Notes under the pieces: model-generated | Seen by the model: only the letters and a program-made list of their open reading frames with translations | What the model was told of the DNA's origin: nothing | The model's database searches: none | Source of the DNA: Streptomyces sp. NBC_01497 | GTDB taxonomy: Bacteria; Actinomycetota; Actinomycetes; Streptomycetales; Streptomycetaceae | Reading direction: 5' to 3' | Length of the DNA: 64,000 bases | Assembly: GCF_036250695.1 (NCBI RefSeq) | Contig: NZ_CP109427.1 | Span: forward strand, 4,464,001 to 4,528,000 | Shown here: in pieces, positions 43,004-52,059 of the stretch | Layout: each line of letters opens with the position of its first letter | Position numbering within the stretch: position 1 is the first letter of the stretch | Program-made: the position numbers and the translations under genes

Positions 43004-43246
43004 ATGACTGAAGCGTCTCCCTCCCAAGAAGGTTCCGAGCAGGCCGGCGCCGAGGGCCCTGCCCTGGCGCCCGACGAGAACGGTCAGTACGACTTGAAGG
43101 CCAAGTTCCGTGAGGCCCTTGCGCGTAAGCGCGGCACGCAGGCGGAGGTCGCGACCCAAGCGGCGAACGGCGACGGGTCCAAGGTGCGCGGTGGGCGCGG
43201 CCCGGCTGCGAGCCAGCGGTCGTTCCGACGTAAGAGCGGCGGCTGA
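43004..43246 (+). CDS. DUF5302 small protein
   Basis: An 80-residue hydrophilic protein of the DUF5302 family, common in Streptomyces. It has an acidic disordered N-terminus, the conserved YDLKAKFREALARKRGTQAE helix and a basic end GPAASQRSFRRKSGG. Function unknown. The ATG 43004 is preceded by GAAGGA with four-base spacing. Confidence 0.85.
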   Translation: MTEASPSQEGSEQAGAEGPALAPDENGQYDLKAKFREALARKRGTQAEVATQAANGDGSKVRGGRGPAASQRSFRRKSGG

Positions 43247-43798
43247 CAGGTACTGGCTCGCTCCCCTCAGCCGCTCCGATGGCTACGCGTCGGGGGGATC
43301 ACCTCCTTCGCCTCGGCGTCTGACTGGACAGGGGAAGCGCAGTCGCGGCAGAGCGCTGAGCCGGCGCATGGCGGTGGCGGGCGCTGCCCGCGCGGCGCAT
43401 GGCGGTGACGGTCCTGGCGGCGGCAGCCTGCGTGGTCGGCGCGCAGGTGGCGGCGGTCTCTCCGGCGGATGGCGTGGCCACGAGCGGCGTGCCACTGGTC
43501 GGTCACGAGGGCGACGGTGACGAGCGTGCCGAGGATGCCGGCGGTGGCGCCGCCGTCCTGGAGCGAAGTTCTTGCCCGTCGGCCCCCGTCAGGCGCCATC
43601 CTGAGGGAACGGAGTCCGCGTTCGGGACCTGCGTTCGCCGTGCGCACTGTTCGGCGGGGCGAGGACATCGGGTTCTGGGGTCTCACCCACCGGGGCGGGT
43701 GGCAGGGCGGAACCGCTGAGCCACCACCATCAACCCCGACGGCTGACGCCGGCGCTGCAGCACGGGGCCGGTTCGTCCGTCTTCCCAAGGAGCATCAC
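43247..43798. other. Intergenic region with no supported gene
   Basis: About 550 bp of GC-rich sequence between the DUF5302 and NUDIX genes. Frames on both strands (for example minus 43267-43788) have Arg/Ala-rich translations with no domain and no ribosome site. It may be decayed coding sequence. Confidence 0.5.
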
Positions 43799-44299
43799 AT
43801 GAGCGGTCGCGTCACCACCCGCCCGCGCAACCCCGAGCCGCCACCGCCCCACGCTCTCCTGGGTGTTGGCGTCATCGTGCTGTCGGTCATCGAGGGTGAG
43901 GAGCACGTTCTGCTCGGCCGTCACCGCAACGGCACCTTTGACCTCCCCGGCGGTAAAGCCGAACCTGGGGAGGCCTTGGAGCGCGCGGCAGCGCGGGAGC
44001 TCCTGGAGGAAACTGGGCTGCACACCGAATTGGACGATGTCGACGTGTTCGCGTTGCTGGTGGACGACAACCGGGGCGTCGCTCGCCTCACCGCCGCTGC
44101 CCTCGTAAGAGAGTTCCGAGGGGAGCCGACGGCACAGCCGGGTGAGCCCTATGAGAACTGGGCATGGACCCCTCTGTCGAATCTCCCTGACGGCCTGTTC
44201 ACCCCCTCAGGGCAGGTCCTGCGGGCACGGTGGCCTCACCTTCCTATCGACCATCCGCCCACCCTGCAGTACGCGATCCGTCCGGCGGACGACCTGTAG
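43799..44299 (+). CDS. NUDIX hydrolase
   Basis: A 166-residue NUDIX protein that hydrolyses a nucleoside diphosphate linked to another moiety. The Nudix box is complete: GKAEPGEALERAAARELLEE followed by TGL, matching GX5EX7REUXEEXGU. It resembles MutT-type housecleaning or 8-oxo-dGTP/ADP-ribose enzymes; the exact substrate is unknown. AAGGAG at 43787-43792 fixes the ATG at 43799; the longer frame upstream is not supported. Confidence 0.92.
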   Translation: MSGRVTTRPRNPEPPPPHALLGVGVIVLSVIEGEEHVLLGRHRNGTFDLPGGKAEPGEALERAAARELLEETGLHTELDDVDVFALLVDDNRGVARLTAAALVREFRGEPTAQPGEPYENWAWTPLSNLPDGLFTPSGQVLRARWPHLPIDHPPTLQYAIRPADDL

Positions 44300-44522
44300 G
44301 GGCGCCCGCCGGGTACTACGTCGGAATCCGCGGCGGTCAGCGAGAGCACTACGGCCGAATGGCAAAGGCAGGTAACAGGCGACGGCAGTCGTCACCCGCG
44401 ACACGGTTGTCCTGCCGCGAGCATCGAGGATCTCTCGGCCGAGCAAGACGCTCAACGAGCAGCCCACCGAACCCTTCTTGACGCCGCTGCCGCCCCGCGT
44501 CAGGACACACACCTGAGTGCGC

Positions 44523-44750
44523 CTACGCGGCGCTGCTGCCACGGTGCATCGCCTCATCCAGATCTCCTGCCGGCCGCGTCAGCGAGTCCTTCTCGCGCGG
44601 CACCACCTCGTCCAACGATCCCCGCAGGATCACCGAACCCATGCATTCGTCGCACTGGTACATGCCGCCGTCGAGCTCAGTCATCGCCTCGATCGGGAAT
44701 TCATCGCCACAGGCACCCGCACACACCGCGTTCTGCTCCGGATCTGCCAT
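44523..44750 (-). CDS. Small zinc-ribbon protein
   Basis: A 75-residue protein with CAGAC near the N-terminus and YQCDEC about 20 residues later, a plausible four-cysteine zinc ribbon, followed by a charged tail (EKDSLTRPAGDLDEAM). No family is recognised and no clear ribosome site precedes ATG 44750. It could be a small nucleic-acid-binding protein. Confidence 0.5.
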   Translation of the reverse strand: MADPEQNAVCAGACGDEFPIEAMTELDGGMYQCDECMGSVILRGSLDEVVPREKDSLTRPAGDLDEAMHRGSSAA

Positions 44751-45225
44751 GTTTTCGACGGTCCGTCAGCCGACGTCGGCGCAGGAAGAGGCGCACAGAC
44801 GCATCGTTGCGGCTCTCCATCCCGGGAAGCGCAGGGGTCCCAGGAGGCATCGGGTGATCGGCGACCGGCTGCCGATGGGAAGGCAGACTCATTCCTGGCG
44901 GCAGCTGAGCCCTCCAAAAACAGCCGGCACCGCAGAGGGCGGATTCCTGAACCTGCACGAGCCCGGCATATCCAGGGCCTTGCTGGACGAAGCTCTCACG
45001 AAGGGCCGGCGGCCCGACGAGCCCTTGATCCAAGAGACAGAAGGCTGGTCGCTCTTCGAAGACCGTGGCCACGCGGGGTGAGGCGGGGGCCACGCGCCAA
45101 GCCTGGCCGGTCCCACTCCCTGACAGGGACGCTGCCGTGGCGCTGAACCCCCCGCTGAGACGCAGAGTCACAGCGGGGCGCCCAAGTTCTTCTCCCGATT
45201 TTCTCCCGGAGTCCCCGGGAACGCC
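44751..45225. other. Region without a confident gene, left of the tRNA scar
   Basis: About 475 bp. A plus-strand frame ending at 45081 encodes GFLNLHEPGISRALLDEALT and then WSLFEDRGHAG, which looks like the end of a real protein, but no start is convincing; it may be a truncated gene. Nothing else is supported. Confidence 0.4.
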
Positions 45226-45262
45226 TCAGGGCCGGTCTTCCTGAGTGGAAGACCGGCCCTGA
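45226..45262 (-). terminator. 15-bp hairpin after the tRNA-Pro fragment
   Basis: 45226-45240 pairs exactly with 45248-45262 around a seven-base loop. Read on the minus strand it lies directly downstream of the tRNA-Pro 3' end, as expected if this is the original terminator of a chromosomal tRNA-Pro gene. Confidence 0.7.
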
Positions 45263-45279
45263 TCTGCGGCTTTACCAGT

Positions 45280-45320
45280 CGGGGTGGCGGGATTTGAACC
45301 CACGACCTCTTCGTCCCGAA
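45280..45320 (-). tRNA. tRNA-Pro(CGG) 3' fragment, probable integration (att) site
   Basis: On the minus strand this reads from the anticodon loop (ttCGGga) through cgaag, a five-base variable loop, the T arm (gtggg ttcaaat cccgc) and the acceptor strand caccccg. The 5' half (D arm and 5' anticodon stem) is missing: the bases before the loop do not pair with cgaag. This is the pattern left by integration of an element at a tRNA 3' end. The intact tRNA-Pro should lie at the other end of the element, beyond the window. Confidence 0.8.
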
Positions 45321-45823
45321 TGAGGTTCGGCTACCACCCCTGCCAGCATGAATCCTGTTTGCCCTGGTCAGGTGGGTGGTCTCGCTTGGTCTCACGCCGT
45401 ATGGAACGGGCCTGGGGAGCGGGTCGGCTCCCAAACGGCTCCCACAGCGTCTCCTACCCCAGCTCGGGCGAGGACCAGCACGCCGGCAACCGGGCGACGT
45501 TCCCGTTCACTTGGCCCATCCTCCTGTGCCACCGAGTCGGTGTCGTCTCGGCTCTCGCTGAGTGACCCGTCGACACCGACCCGTGACGTGCCTGCGCCTT
45601 ACAACTTGTGAAGGTTTGGCGTAGGTTTCTATCCTCCTGCTTCGACGACCTATCTGGTAATAACCGGTCGGTCTGTCAGTGGATGCGTCTACAGTCCGTG
45701 GCAGGTCGGTGGTGTGGTTTGTGACACATCGCCGGTGAACATGGTGATCGACGTTTCAGGAGCCATGCAAGTGCGGCTTTGGCAATGGTGCGTTGCTGTG
45801 TCGGCAGCGGGGGCGGTGTAGGC
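45321..45823. other. Left edge of the island, leader of the first defence gene
   Basis: About 500 bp with noticeably more A+T between 45595 and 45670. No integrase or transposase is present at this end. A short leader frame (45765-45821) precedes the first defence gene. Promoter elements are probably in the A+T-richer part but no clear -35/-10 pair is seen. Confidence 0.5.
45765..45821 (+). other. Possible leader peptide frame upstream of the first defence gene
   Basis: AGGAG at 45758-45762 precedes ATG 45765 (or GTG 45771), opening an 18-residue frame MQVRLWQWCVAVSAAGAV whose TAG ends two bases before the GTG at 45824. This arrangement would permit translational coupling. It could equally be chance. 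Confidence 0.3.
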
Positions 45824-48800
45824 GTGGCGACGAATCGAGCCGGTTGGATTCCCGACGAGCGTCTGGTTCGCGAGGTCGACGACCTCTTCGAGCGGGCGAC
45901 CAACTCGTATCGTGCGAACTCGCACCTGATCGCGGAGCATGCCAATCAGGAGGAGTCCATCCGAGTCGGCGGTTACTCGAACCGCACGCTACTGGAGCTG
46001 GTGCAGAACGCGGCCGACGCGATGTCGGGAGCCGCCGAGCACGAGGAGGGGGCCGGGCGGGTCGAGATCGTCCTCGACCTCGATCGCCAGACCTTGTACT
46101 GCGCGAACGCCGGGCGTCCGTTTTCGCGTAGCGGCCTGACCACGCTCGCGCACGCGCACCTCAGCGGTAAGAGAGGCGATGAGATCGGGCGGTTCGGACT
46201 CGGGTTCAAGTCTGTGCTCGCGGTCACCGACGCTCCGCAGGTGTTCAGCCGGTCGATCGCCTTCGAGTTCAACTCCCCCAAGGCGAAGACGGCCCTCGCG
46301 GCGATCGCCCCCGCATCCAAGAGGCTGCCGGTCCTAAGGACCCTGACGCGGATCGATGCCGACGTCGAGTTCGCCGAGGACCCGATCCTGGCCGAGCTGG
46401 CGGACTGGGCGGTGACGATCGTCAGACTGCCGCATGCGTCGAGGTTGGAGAACCTCCGGAGGGAGATCGAGGAGTTCCGCTCCGAGTTCCTCCTCTTCGT
46501 CAACTCGGTGCGCGAGGTCCGGCTCCGGGTCGTCGGCGCCGACGCCGACTTCGTGACGAGCCACGTGTCGTGTGACCTCGGTGACGGTAGGTTCCGCATC
46601 GAGCGTCCCGACGGTGACCACGAGGAGTGGTACGTCGAGAATCGGATGCACGCACCCAGCCCCGAGGCTCGGACCGAGGTCGGTGAAGCGGTGTCGCGTG
46701 ACCGGATGAAGGTCACGGTCGCCATGCCGGCACGGTTCGCCCAACTGAAGACGGGCGGGTTCTGGTCGTATTTCCCGCTCCAGGACAGGACGTCGGCATC
46801 CGCCCTCTTTAACGCCCCTTGGAGCGTCAACGACGACCGCACCACGCTGCTCGCGAACACGTACAACCGGGAGATCCTCGTGACTCTCTCCGGGATGTTC
46901 CTCGACATGTTGCCGAAGGTTTCGTCCTTCGACGATCCTGCAGCGCACTTGGACTACATGCCTGCACGTGGTCGCGAGACCCACTCGTTCGGCGATGAGA
47001 TCCTCTGCGTTCATATCCCGCAGCTCGGATGCGAGAGGGCTCTGATCCCCGATGCTGCAGGTGTACTGCGCACGCCGCCGGAGCTCCGTCCTCTCGACTT
47101 CCGCGTCAGCGAGGCGTCCGAGCGCGACCACGAAGAGTGGATCAAGTCTCCCCACACCAGCGGCGATGTGCCGCACTGGCGTTGCTACGCCAACAATCAG
47201 CGTATGACGCGTCTGCGGACGCTTTACGTATGCAGTGTCTCCTCCGCCTTCGTCGACTCGCGGCCGAGGGATGAGGCGAAGGCGCTGGAGAAGGTACCCA
47301 AGAGAGGCGTCCTGTCGTGGCTGCGCGAGTGGGCGGAGGGGGCCGACGCGGCCTCTGCCGCGAGAGCGCTCGACTTCGTGCTGCGGAATCCCAGAGTCGA
47401 CGGCATCGGCTCCGCGAAGGTCATACCCACGACTGGCGGCATGAAGTCCGTCAAGGATCGCGGTCAGGTCTTCCTCCATCGCGTGGAGGGCATCGAGGTC
47501 GAGGGATCGTGCTTCGTCGATCCGAATTTTCTAGCCGTTCCCGGCGTCGAGAAGAAGCTCGGTGACAGGGGCTTCCGGGACCTGGATCCGCTCGCGAAGT
47601 TCGAGGCCAGGATGGCCAAGCTGTCGCCGGAGTCGGAGGACGACGAGCTTCCGAAATTCTGGGACGCGGCCGTCGACGTGCCCATAGCGCAGGCGCAGAA
47701 GCTCGTGGCGGGCAACAAGGCAGGTTCCCTCAAGGTTCCGACACGCGACGGCGGCTGGGCGTCGCCCGAGTACGTACTGGACATCGACGGCCTCGGTGAC
47801 GGCATTGCCGACCGAGTGTTGGACAGGACGAAGTGCGTTCCCCAGATCGCCCATGCAGCAGGCGTCATCACAGAACCTGTGGCTTCGTACTCGGTCGAAG
47901 AGGAGGTCCATTTCGACGACTACTGCCAGTACGTCCTGGACGAGCTGAACCGGAGGCTGGGGCCCGGAGAGCGCCCCGTCGAAGAGGTCGAGTTCGATAG
48001 GGGCGACGGTCCGGGTCCGTTCTCGGCGCTCCTGATGCTGAAGGAGGCGGAGGCGCCCGAGGGCATCCGCGAACACTGGACGGAGAGGCTGCTCCGGCTC
48101 GACGAGACGGGTCACTGGCTCTGCACGGACGTCGACACGGGGCTCGCCCACCGAGTCGCTTCCCCCGTGCGATGGGCGGTGGACCAGGCTGGCCTGCTGA
48201 AGTCGAGCCGCGGGTACCGGGCACCCGGTCACGTAGTCTCCGCGTCGCTCGTCGAGTACGAGGCTCTGCTGCCTCTCTTCCGCGGACCGCGCCACGTCGA
48301 AGACGTCCTGGCACTGCCGAAGGGACTGGACGAGGTTCCGGCGGAAGTCATGCGCGAAGCGCTCCGATCGGAGGTCCTCAAGCCGATCAAGAACGGGGCC
48401 CTGACGGGGTTCGTTCTCACTGCCAGCAGGACCGCATTCCCGGACGGGCGTCCGGCACTCATCCCCGCCAGGGTTGGACGCGTCATCGAGGCGAGGCGGC
48501 CCGACGCGGTGTACTTGGCGACGACTGAAGAAGAACGCGCGTTCCTCAGCATGAGGCAGAAGCCGTACCTCAAGGCGGACCCCGACGAAGCGGAGCTGCT
48601 CGTCGAGGAGGTCGGATGTCGTCGGTTCGAGGACAGCTTCTCCTTCTCGCTGCTGGTCGACGGCCGGCAGGGCGAGGAGCGCGTCATCGACTTGTACGCC
48701 GGGCTGCGTTCGACGTTCGTCGAGGACAAGGTCGTGAACGCGACCGTGGCGAAGGCCGTCCAGATCACGAAGCGCGTGACCACCGAGGACGGCGTCGAGG

Positions 48801-50545
48801 ACCAGACGCTCGAGTGGCATCTCGAGGGGCTGACTCTTGTGGTCCATGCCGACCTCGACGAAGAGCGCGTTCTGCAGATCGTCAACGGCGCGTTCGACCT
48901 GCGTCTGTCGAACGCCGAGCTGAGCGACATCCTCCGAGCACGTGCAGACCAACGTCTGGAGGAACAGCGGCAAGCCGCCCGTGCCGCAACCGGTGATGCG
49001 GAGCGCCTGGAGATCTTCTTCGGCGACGACACGCTGAAGGAGTGCCTGCCGAAGGGGCTCTGGCAGGCACTCGAAGGGCAGGGCCTGGTGGACGACTCCA
49101 CGTCCGTTGCGGAGCTCTTCCTGACGGTCTACGGCAGCGACTCGATCAGATTCCTCAAAGATCAATTCAGCGTCGAGGGGTACACGGACGTTCCCACGGC
49201 GTGGGCGGGGGGAGCGTCGACCGTCGCCTGGCTCCGGAAGATGGGATTCGGCACGCAGTATGCCGGACGCCGCGGTCGGCACCAGGACGAGGAGTTCGTC
49301 GTGCCCGGTGCCGTGAGGCTCAACCCTCTGCACGATTTCCAGAAGGAGATCAGCCGGGAGCTGAAGGAGGTTCTGACGTCCCGGGAAGCGGACGGGCGCG
49401 CACGCAAGGGCATGGTGGAACTTCCGACGGGAGCCGGAAAAACTCGCGTCGCCACCGAAACCGTGCTGCGGCTCTTCGTCGACGGCGACGTGAGCGGAAC
49501 CGTGATCTGGATCGCGCAGTCGGAGGAGCTCTGCGAGCAGGCGGTGCAGACGTTCGAGACCGTCTGGCGATGGCTCGGCGACGAGCGTCCGTTGACCATC
49601 GGCAGGCTTTGGAACTCCAACGTGGTCCACGAGCCCGATACCGAGTTCAGCGTGGTCGTGGCCACCGACGCCAAGCTCGACAGGGTCGCCGACACCCCCG
49701 AGTACGAGTGGCTCAGTCGCGCGTCCGCGGTGTTCATCGACGAGGCCCACCGGGCGGGCGGATCGAAGATGTACACGAAGATCCTCAGGTGGCTCGGAGT
49801 CGACGGCCGTAGCTGGGAGCGGCCTCTGGTGGGCGTCTCGGCCACCCCGTTCAAGGGGAAGAGCGACGTCGTCACCAAGCCGACGGAGGAGCTGGCGGCC
49901 CGCTTCGGCCACCACATCATGAGTGCCTTCGGAGGCAACGCCTACGAGGAGCTGTCGAAGAGGGGCGTCCTCGCGCGGGTTCGACACGAGGTGCTGAAGG
50001 GCGTGGACGTCGCACTGAAGCCGGACGAACTCGAGCAGGTGCAGTCCTGGCGCAAACTCGAGGCCAAGGTTCTCGACCGCATCGGGCGGGACCAGGCCCG
50101 CATGCGGATCCTCGTGGAGGACATTCTTCGCAGGGACCCGGAATGGCCGATCCTCGTGTTCACTCCGAACGTCCTGTCCGCCCAGGTCCTCGCCGCCACG
50201 CTTCGTTACCGGCAGGTCGCGGCCGAGGCGGTCAGCGGCCAGACCGGACGGCAGGCACGCCGTGACGTAATCGAGAAGTTCAAGAAGGGGGAGATCCGGG
50301 TCCTGGCCAACTGCGATCTGTTGATCCAGGGCTTCGACGCACCCGGTGTCCGGGCCTTGTACATCGCGAGGCCGACGTTCAGCCCCAGCGCGTACATCCA
50401 GATGGCCGGCCGCGGACTGCGCGGCCCCGCGAACGGCGGCAAACCGGAGTGCCTCATCGTGGACGTCGCCGACAACTTCGGGGCGGTAAACGATTTCCTC
50501 GGATACCGCGCCTACGAAGACCTCTGGCGAAAGCAGGGAGCATGA
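45824..50545 (+). CDS. Sacsin/Hsp90-like ATPase fused to SF2 helicase
   Basis: A 1573-residue protein. The N-terminus is a GHKL/sacsin-type ATPase: N-box ELVQNAADA (about 58-66), CANAGRPFS (G1-like) and EIGRFGLGFKSVL (about 120-132). About 900 residues follow with no recognised domain. The C-terminus is an SF2 helicase: Walker A PTGAGKT (about 1201-1207), DEAH at 1306-1309 (VFIDEAHRAGG), GVSATPFKG (motif III), and QMAGRGLRG (motif VI, Q1526-R1533). Such a protein could translocate on invading DNA under control of the GHKL module. GTG 45824 is chosen; ATG 45779 and 45785 are alternatives without ribosome sites. It overlaps the next gene by four bases. It stands where DISARM operons carry DrmD or DrmE. 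Confidence 0.85.
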   Translation: MATNRAGWIPDERLVREVDDLFERATNSYRANSHLIAEHANQEESIRVGGYSNRTLLELVQNAADAMSGAAEHEEGAGRVEIVLDLDRQTLYCANAGRPFSRSGLTTLAHAHLSGKRGDEIGRFGLGFKSVLAVTDAPQVFSRSIAFEFNSPKAKTALAAIAPASKRLPVLRTLTRIDADVEFAEDPILAELADWAVTIVRLPHASRLENLRREIEEFRSEFLLFVNSVREVRLRVVGADADFVTSHVSCDLGDGRFRIERPDGDHEEWYVENRMHAPSPEARTEVGEAVSRDRMKVTVAMPARFAQLKTGGFWSYFPLQDRTSASALFNAPWSVNDDRTTLLANTYNREILVTLSGMFLDMLPKVSSFDDPAAHLDYMPARGRETHSFGDEILCVHIPQLGCERALIPDAAGVLRTPPELRPLDFRVSEASERDHEEWIKSPHTSGDVPHWRCYANNQRMTRLRTLYVCSVSSAFVDSRPRDEAKALEKVPKRGVLSWLREWAEGADAASAARALDFVLRNPRVDGIGSAKVIPTTGGMKSVKDRGQVFLHRVEGIEVEGSCFVDPNFLAVPGVEKKLGDRGFRDLDPLAKFEARMAKLSPESEDDELPKFWDAAVDVPIAQAQKLVAGNKAGSLKVPTRDGGWASPEYVLDIDGLGDGIADRVLDRTKCVPQIAHAAGVITEPVASYSVEEEVHFDDYCQYVLDELNRRLGPGERPVEEVEFDRGDGPGPFSALLMLKEAEAPEGIREHWTERLLRLDETGHWLCTDVDTGLAHRVASPVRWAVDQAGLLKSSRGYRAPGHVVSASLVEYEALLPLFRGPRHVEDVLALPKGLDEVPAEVMREALRSEVLKPIKNGALTGFVLTASRTAFPDGRPALIPARVGRVIEARRPDAVYLATTEEERAFLSMRQKPYLKADPDEAELLVEEVGCRRFEDSFSFSLLVDGRQGEERVIDLYAGLRSTFVEDKVVNATVAKAVQITKRVTTEDGVEDQTLEWHLEGLTLVVHADLDEERVLQIVNGAFDLRLSNAELSDILRARADQRLEEQRQAARAATGDAERLEIFFGDDTLKECLPKGLWQALEGQGLVDDSTSVAELFLTVYGSDSIRFLKDQFSVEGYTDVPTAWAGGASTVAWLRKMGFGTQYAGRRGRHQDEEFVVPGAVRLNPLHDFQKEISRELKEVLTSREADGRARKGMVELPTGAGKTRVATETVLRLFVDGDVSGTVIWIAQSEELCEQAVQTFETVWRWLGDERPLTIGRLWNSNVVHEPDTEFSVVVATDAKLDRVADTPEYEWLSRASAVFIDEAHRAGGSKMYTKILRWLGVDGRSWERPLVGVSATPFKGKSDVVTKPTEELAARFGHHIMSAFGGNAYEELSKRGVLARVRHEVLKGVDVALKPDELEQVQSWRKLEAKVLDRIGRDQARMRILVEDILRRDPEWPILVFTPNVLSAQVLAATLRYRQVAAEAVSGQTGRQARRDVIEKFKKGEIRVLANCDLLIQGFDAPGVRALYIARPTFSPSAYIQMAGRGLRGPANGGKPECLIVDVADNFGAVNDFLGYRAYEDLWRKQGA

Positions 50546-52059
50546 TCCTGGTACCGGATCTCGCCGACGTCGAGACGACGACCACCAGCAACGCCGAACG
50601 GCGGGTGGCGCGACTGCTGCGGGCTATTGACGGGCCCCACGGGGCGGTCGCCTTCCACTCGGTGAAGCTGCGGAGTCATGCGGTCAAGCAGCAGGGGGAA
50701 GCCGACTTCGTCGTGCTCTGGGACGGTGTCGTCGTCATCGTCGAGGTCAAGGGCGGGGGCGTCAGGAAGTACGACGGCGTCTGGTACTCCATCGACCGCC
50801 ACGGTGACTGGAAGAAGCTGCGCGAGTCCCCGATGGACCAGGCGCAGTCGGCGATGTACGCGTTGCGGGACATCCTTCAGGAGGAAGGCGTCGGTTGGTT
50901 CGCGACCGAGGCCGTCGCCCTCACCCCCGACATCGACGCGCCTCCGGCCGCGGTCGAGTGGAAGGGGAGCCACTGGTGGGCTAGGGACCAGATGACCACC
51001 GCGGCGATGACGGAAGCCTTCGAAAAGGTCGCCGGTGAGGCCAGGACCGCACCCTTCGGAGTCAGGATCGCTCGGTCCGAGACCCTGCGGGCACGCCTCT
51101 TCGGCGAGTTCACGCGGATGCCCGTCATGGATGCACAGCGGGGCGCCGTCCTGGAGGAGCAGAACCGGGCGACCGAGGGGCAGGCACGGGTCCTGGCCGC
51201 GCTCTCCCGAAACCCGAGGATGCTCGTCTTCGGCGGTGCGGGCACCGGAAAGTCCCTGGTGTTGGTGGAAGGCGCGAAGCAGGAGGCGGGCGAGGGAAAG
51301 TCGGTTCTCATCACCTTCCACTCACCCGCTCTCGTCGACTTCTTCGGCCCGCGGATCGAGGGCAGAGACATCGATCTTCTTCCGTTCGCGGACTTGTCAG
51401 GTGACAAGCAGTACGACGTCGTCTTCGTCGACGAGGCGCAGGACCTTATGAACGCCGAGGGTATGGACGCACTGGACTCCGTGATCCGCGGAGGTCGCGA
51501 GGGCGGTCGGTGGAGGATGTTCCTGGATCCGAACAACCAGGCACGCGTCGACGGCGAATTCGACCCGGATGTCTGTGAGCTGGTCCAGCAGGAGGCGCTC
51601 CAGTACGACCTGGACCGGAACGTCCGCAACACCCGGGCGATCGTCCACGTCGTGCAGGAATACCTGGGTGCCGACGTCGGAGACCCGGGCATCGTCCACG
51701 GTGACCGAGTGGAGTGGCGGTGGTCCGATGGGACGGCCGACGTCGACGCTGCGGAATCCGTGGCCCGGGACCTCGTCGCGGACGGCGCCCGTCGTCAAGA
51801 CATCTGGATCATCAACGTCTCCGAGAGCGCCGAGCCTTATAGAAGCGAGGCCGGGTTCCTCGTGACGAACCCGCGGTTCGCCAAGGGGCTGGAAGCAGAG
51901 CACGTCATCGTCTGCGGCCTGCCCCGTGAGTACGACGATCGGGGCCTGGCCGCCTTCTACGTGGCAGTCACGAGGGCGCGGGTCACGCTCCACGTGATCG
52001 CGTCCAAAGAGGATAAGAAGCGGCTCCAGGCTCTTCTTCGAAAGCAGGTCTGCAAGTGA
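50542..52059 (+). CDS. NERD nuclease-domain/UvrD-like SF1 helicase
   Basis: A 505-residue protein. The N-terminal NERD domain has the restriction-endonuclease-like core: D55 in GEADFVV and E68-x-K70 in IVEVKGG. The C-terminal part is a superfamily 1 helicase: Walker A GGAGTGKS (K237), Walker B VVFVDEAQD (D297/E298), and motif VI YVAVTRARVTL (R478/R480). It would combine DNA cleavage and unwinding or translocation. ATG 50542 overlaps the stop of the upstream gene, and its own stop overlaps the drmA-like start, so all are co-translated. In this operon it could supply the nuclease that DrmC provides in classical DISARM. Confidence 0.88.
   Translation: MILVPDLADVETTTTSNAERRVARLLRAIDGPHGAVAFHSVKLRSHAVKQQGEADFVVLWDGVVVIVEVKGGGVRKYDGVWYSIDRHGDWKKLRESPMDQAQSAMYALRDILQEEGVGWFATEAVALTPDIDAPPAAVEWKGSHWWARDQMTTAAMTEAFEKVAGEARTAPFGVRIARSETLRARLFGEFTRMPVMDAQRGAVLEEQNRATEGQARVLAALSRNPRMLVFGGAGTGKSLVLVEGAKQEAGEGKSVLITFHSPALVDFFGPRIEGRDIDLLPFADLSGDKQYDVVFVDEAQDLMNAEGMDALDSVIRGGREGGRWRMFLDPNNQARVDGEFDPDVCELVQQEALQYDLDRNVRNTRAIVHVVQEYLGADVGDPGIVHGDRVEWRWSDGTADVDAAESVARDLVADGARRQDIWIINVSESAEPYRSEAGFLVTNPRFAKGLEAEHVIVCGLPREYDDRGLAAFYVAVTRARVTLHVIASKEDKKRLQALLRKQVCK

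Noticed and set aside
43267..43788. Minus-strand gene in the gap before the NUDIX gene
   Set aside because: Arg/His/Pro-rich translation with no domain, weak start context and no conservation evidence.
45280..45360. Complete tRNA-Pro gene
   Set aside because: A ggggtgg-like stretch further along could mimic a 5' acceptor, but there is no D arm and the anticodon stem does not pair, so only a 3' fragment is supported.
45321..45823. Integrase or transposase at the left edge of the island
   Set aside because: No recombinase motif is found in any frame; if present it must be at the other end.
47531..49987. Minus-strand frame of over 800 codons inside the sacsin-helicase gene
   Set aside because: The plus strand carries the N-box, Walker A and DEAH motifs across the same gene; the minus frame has no domain.
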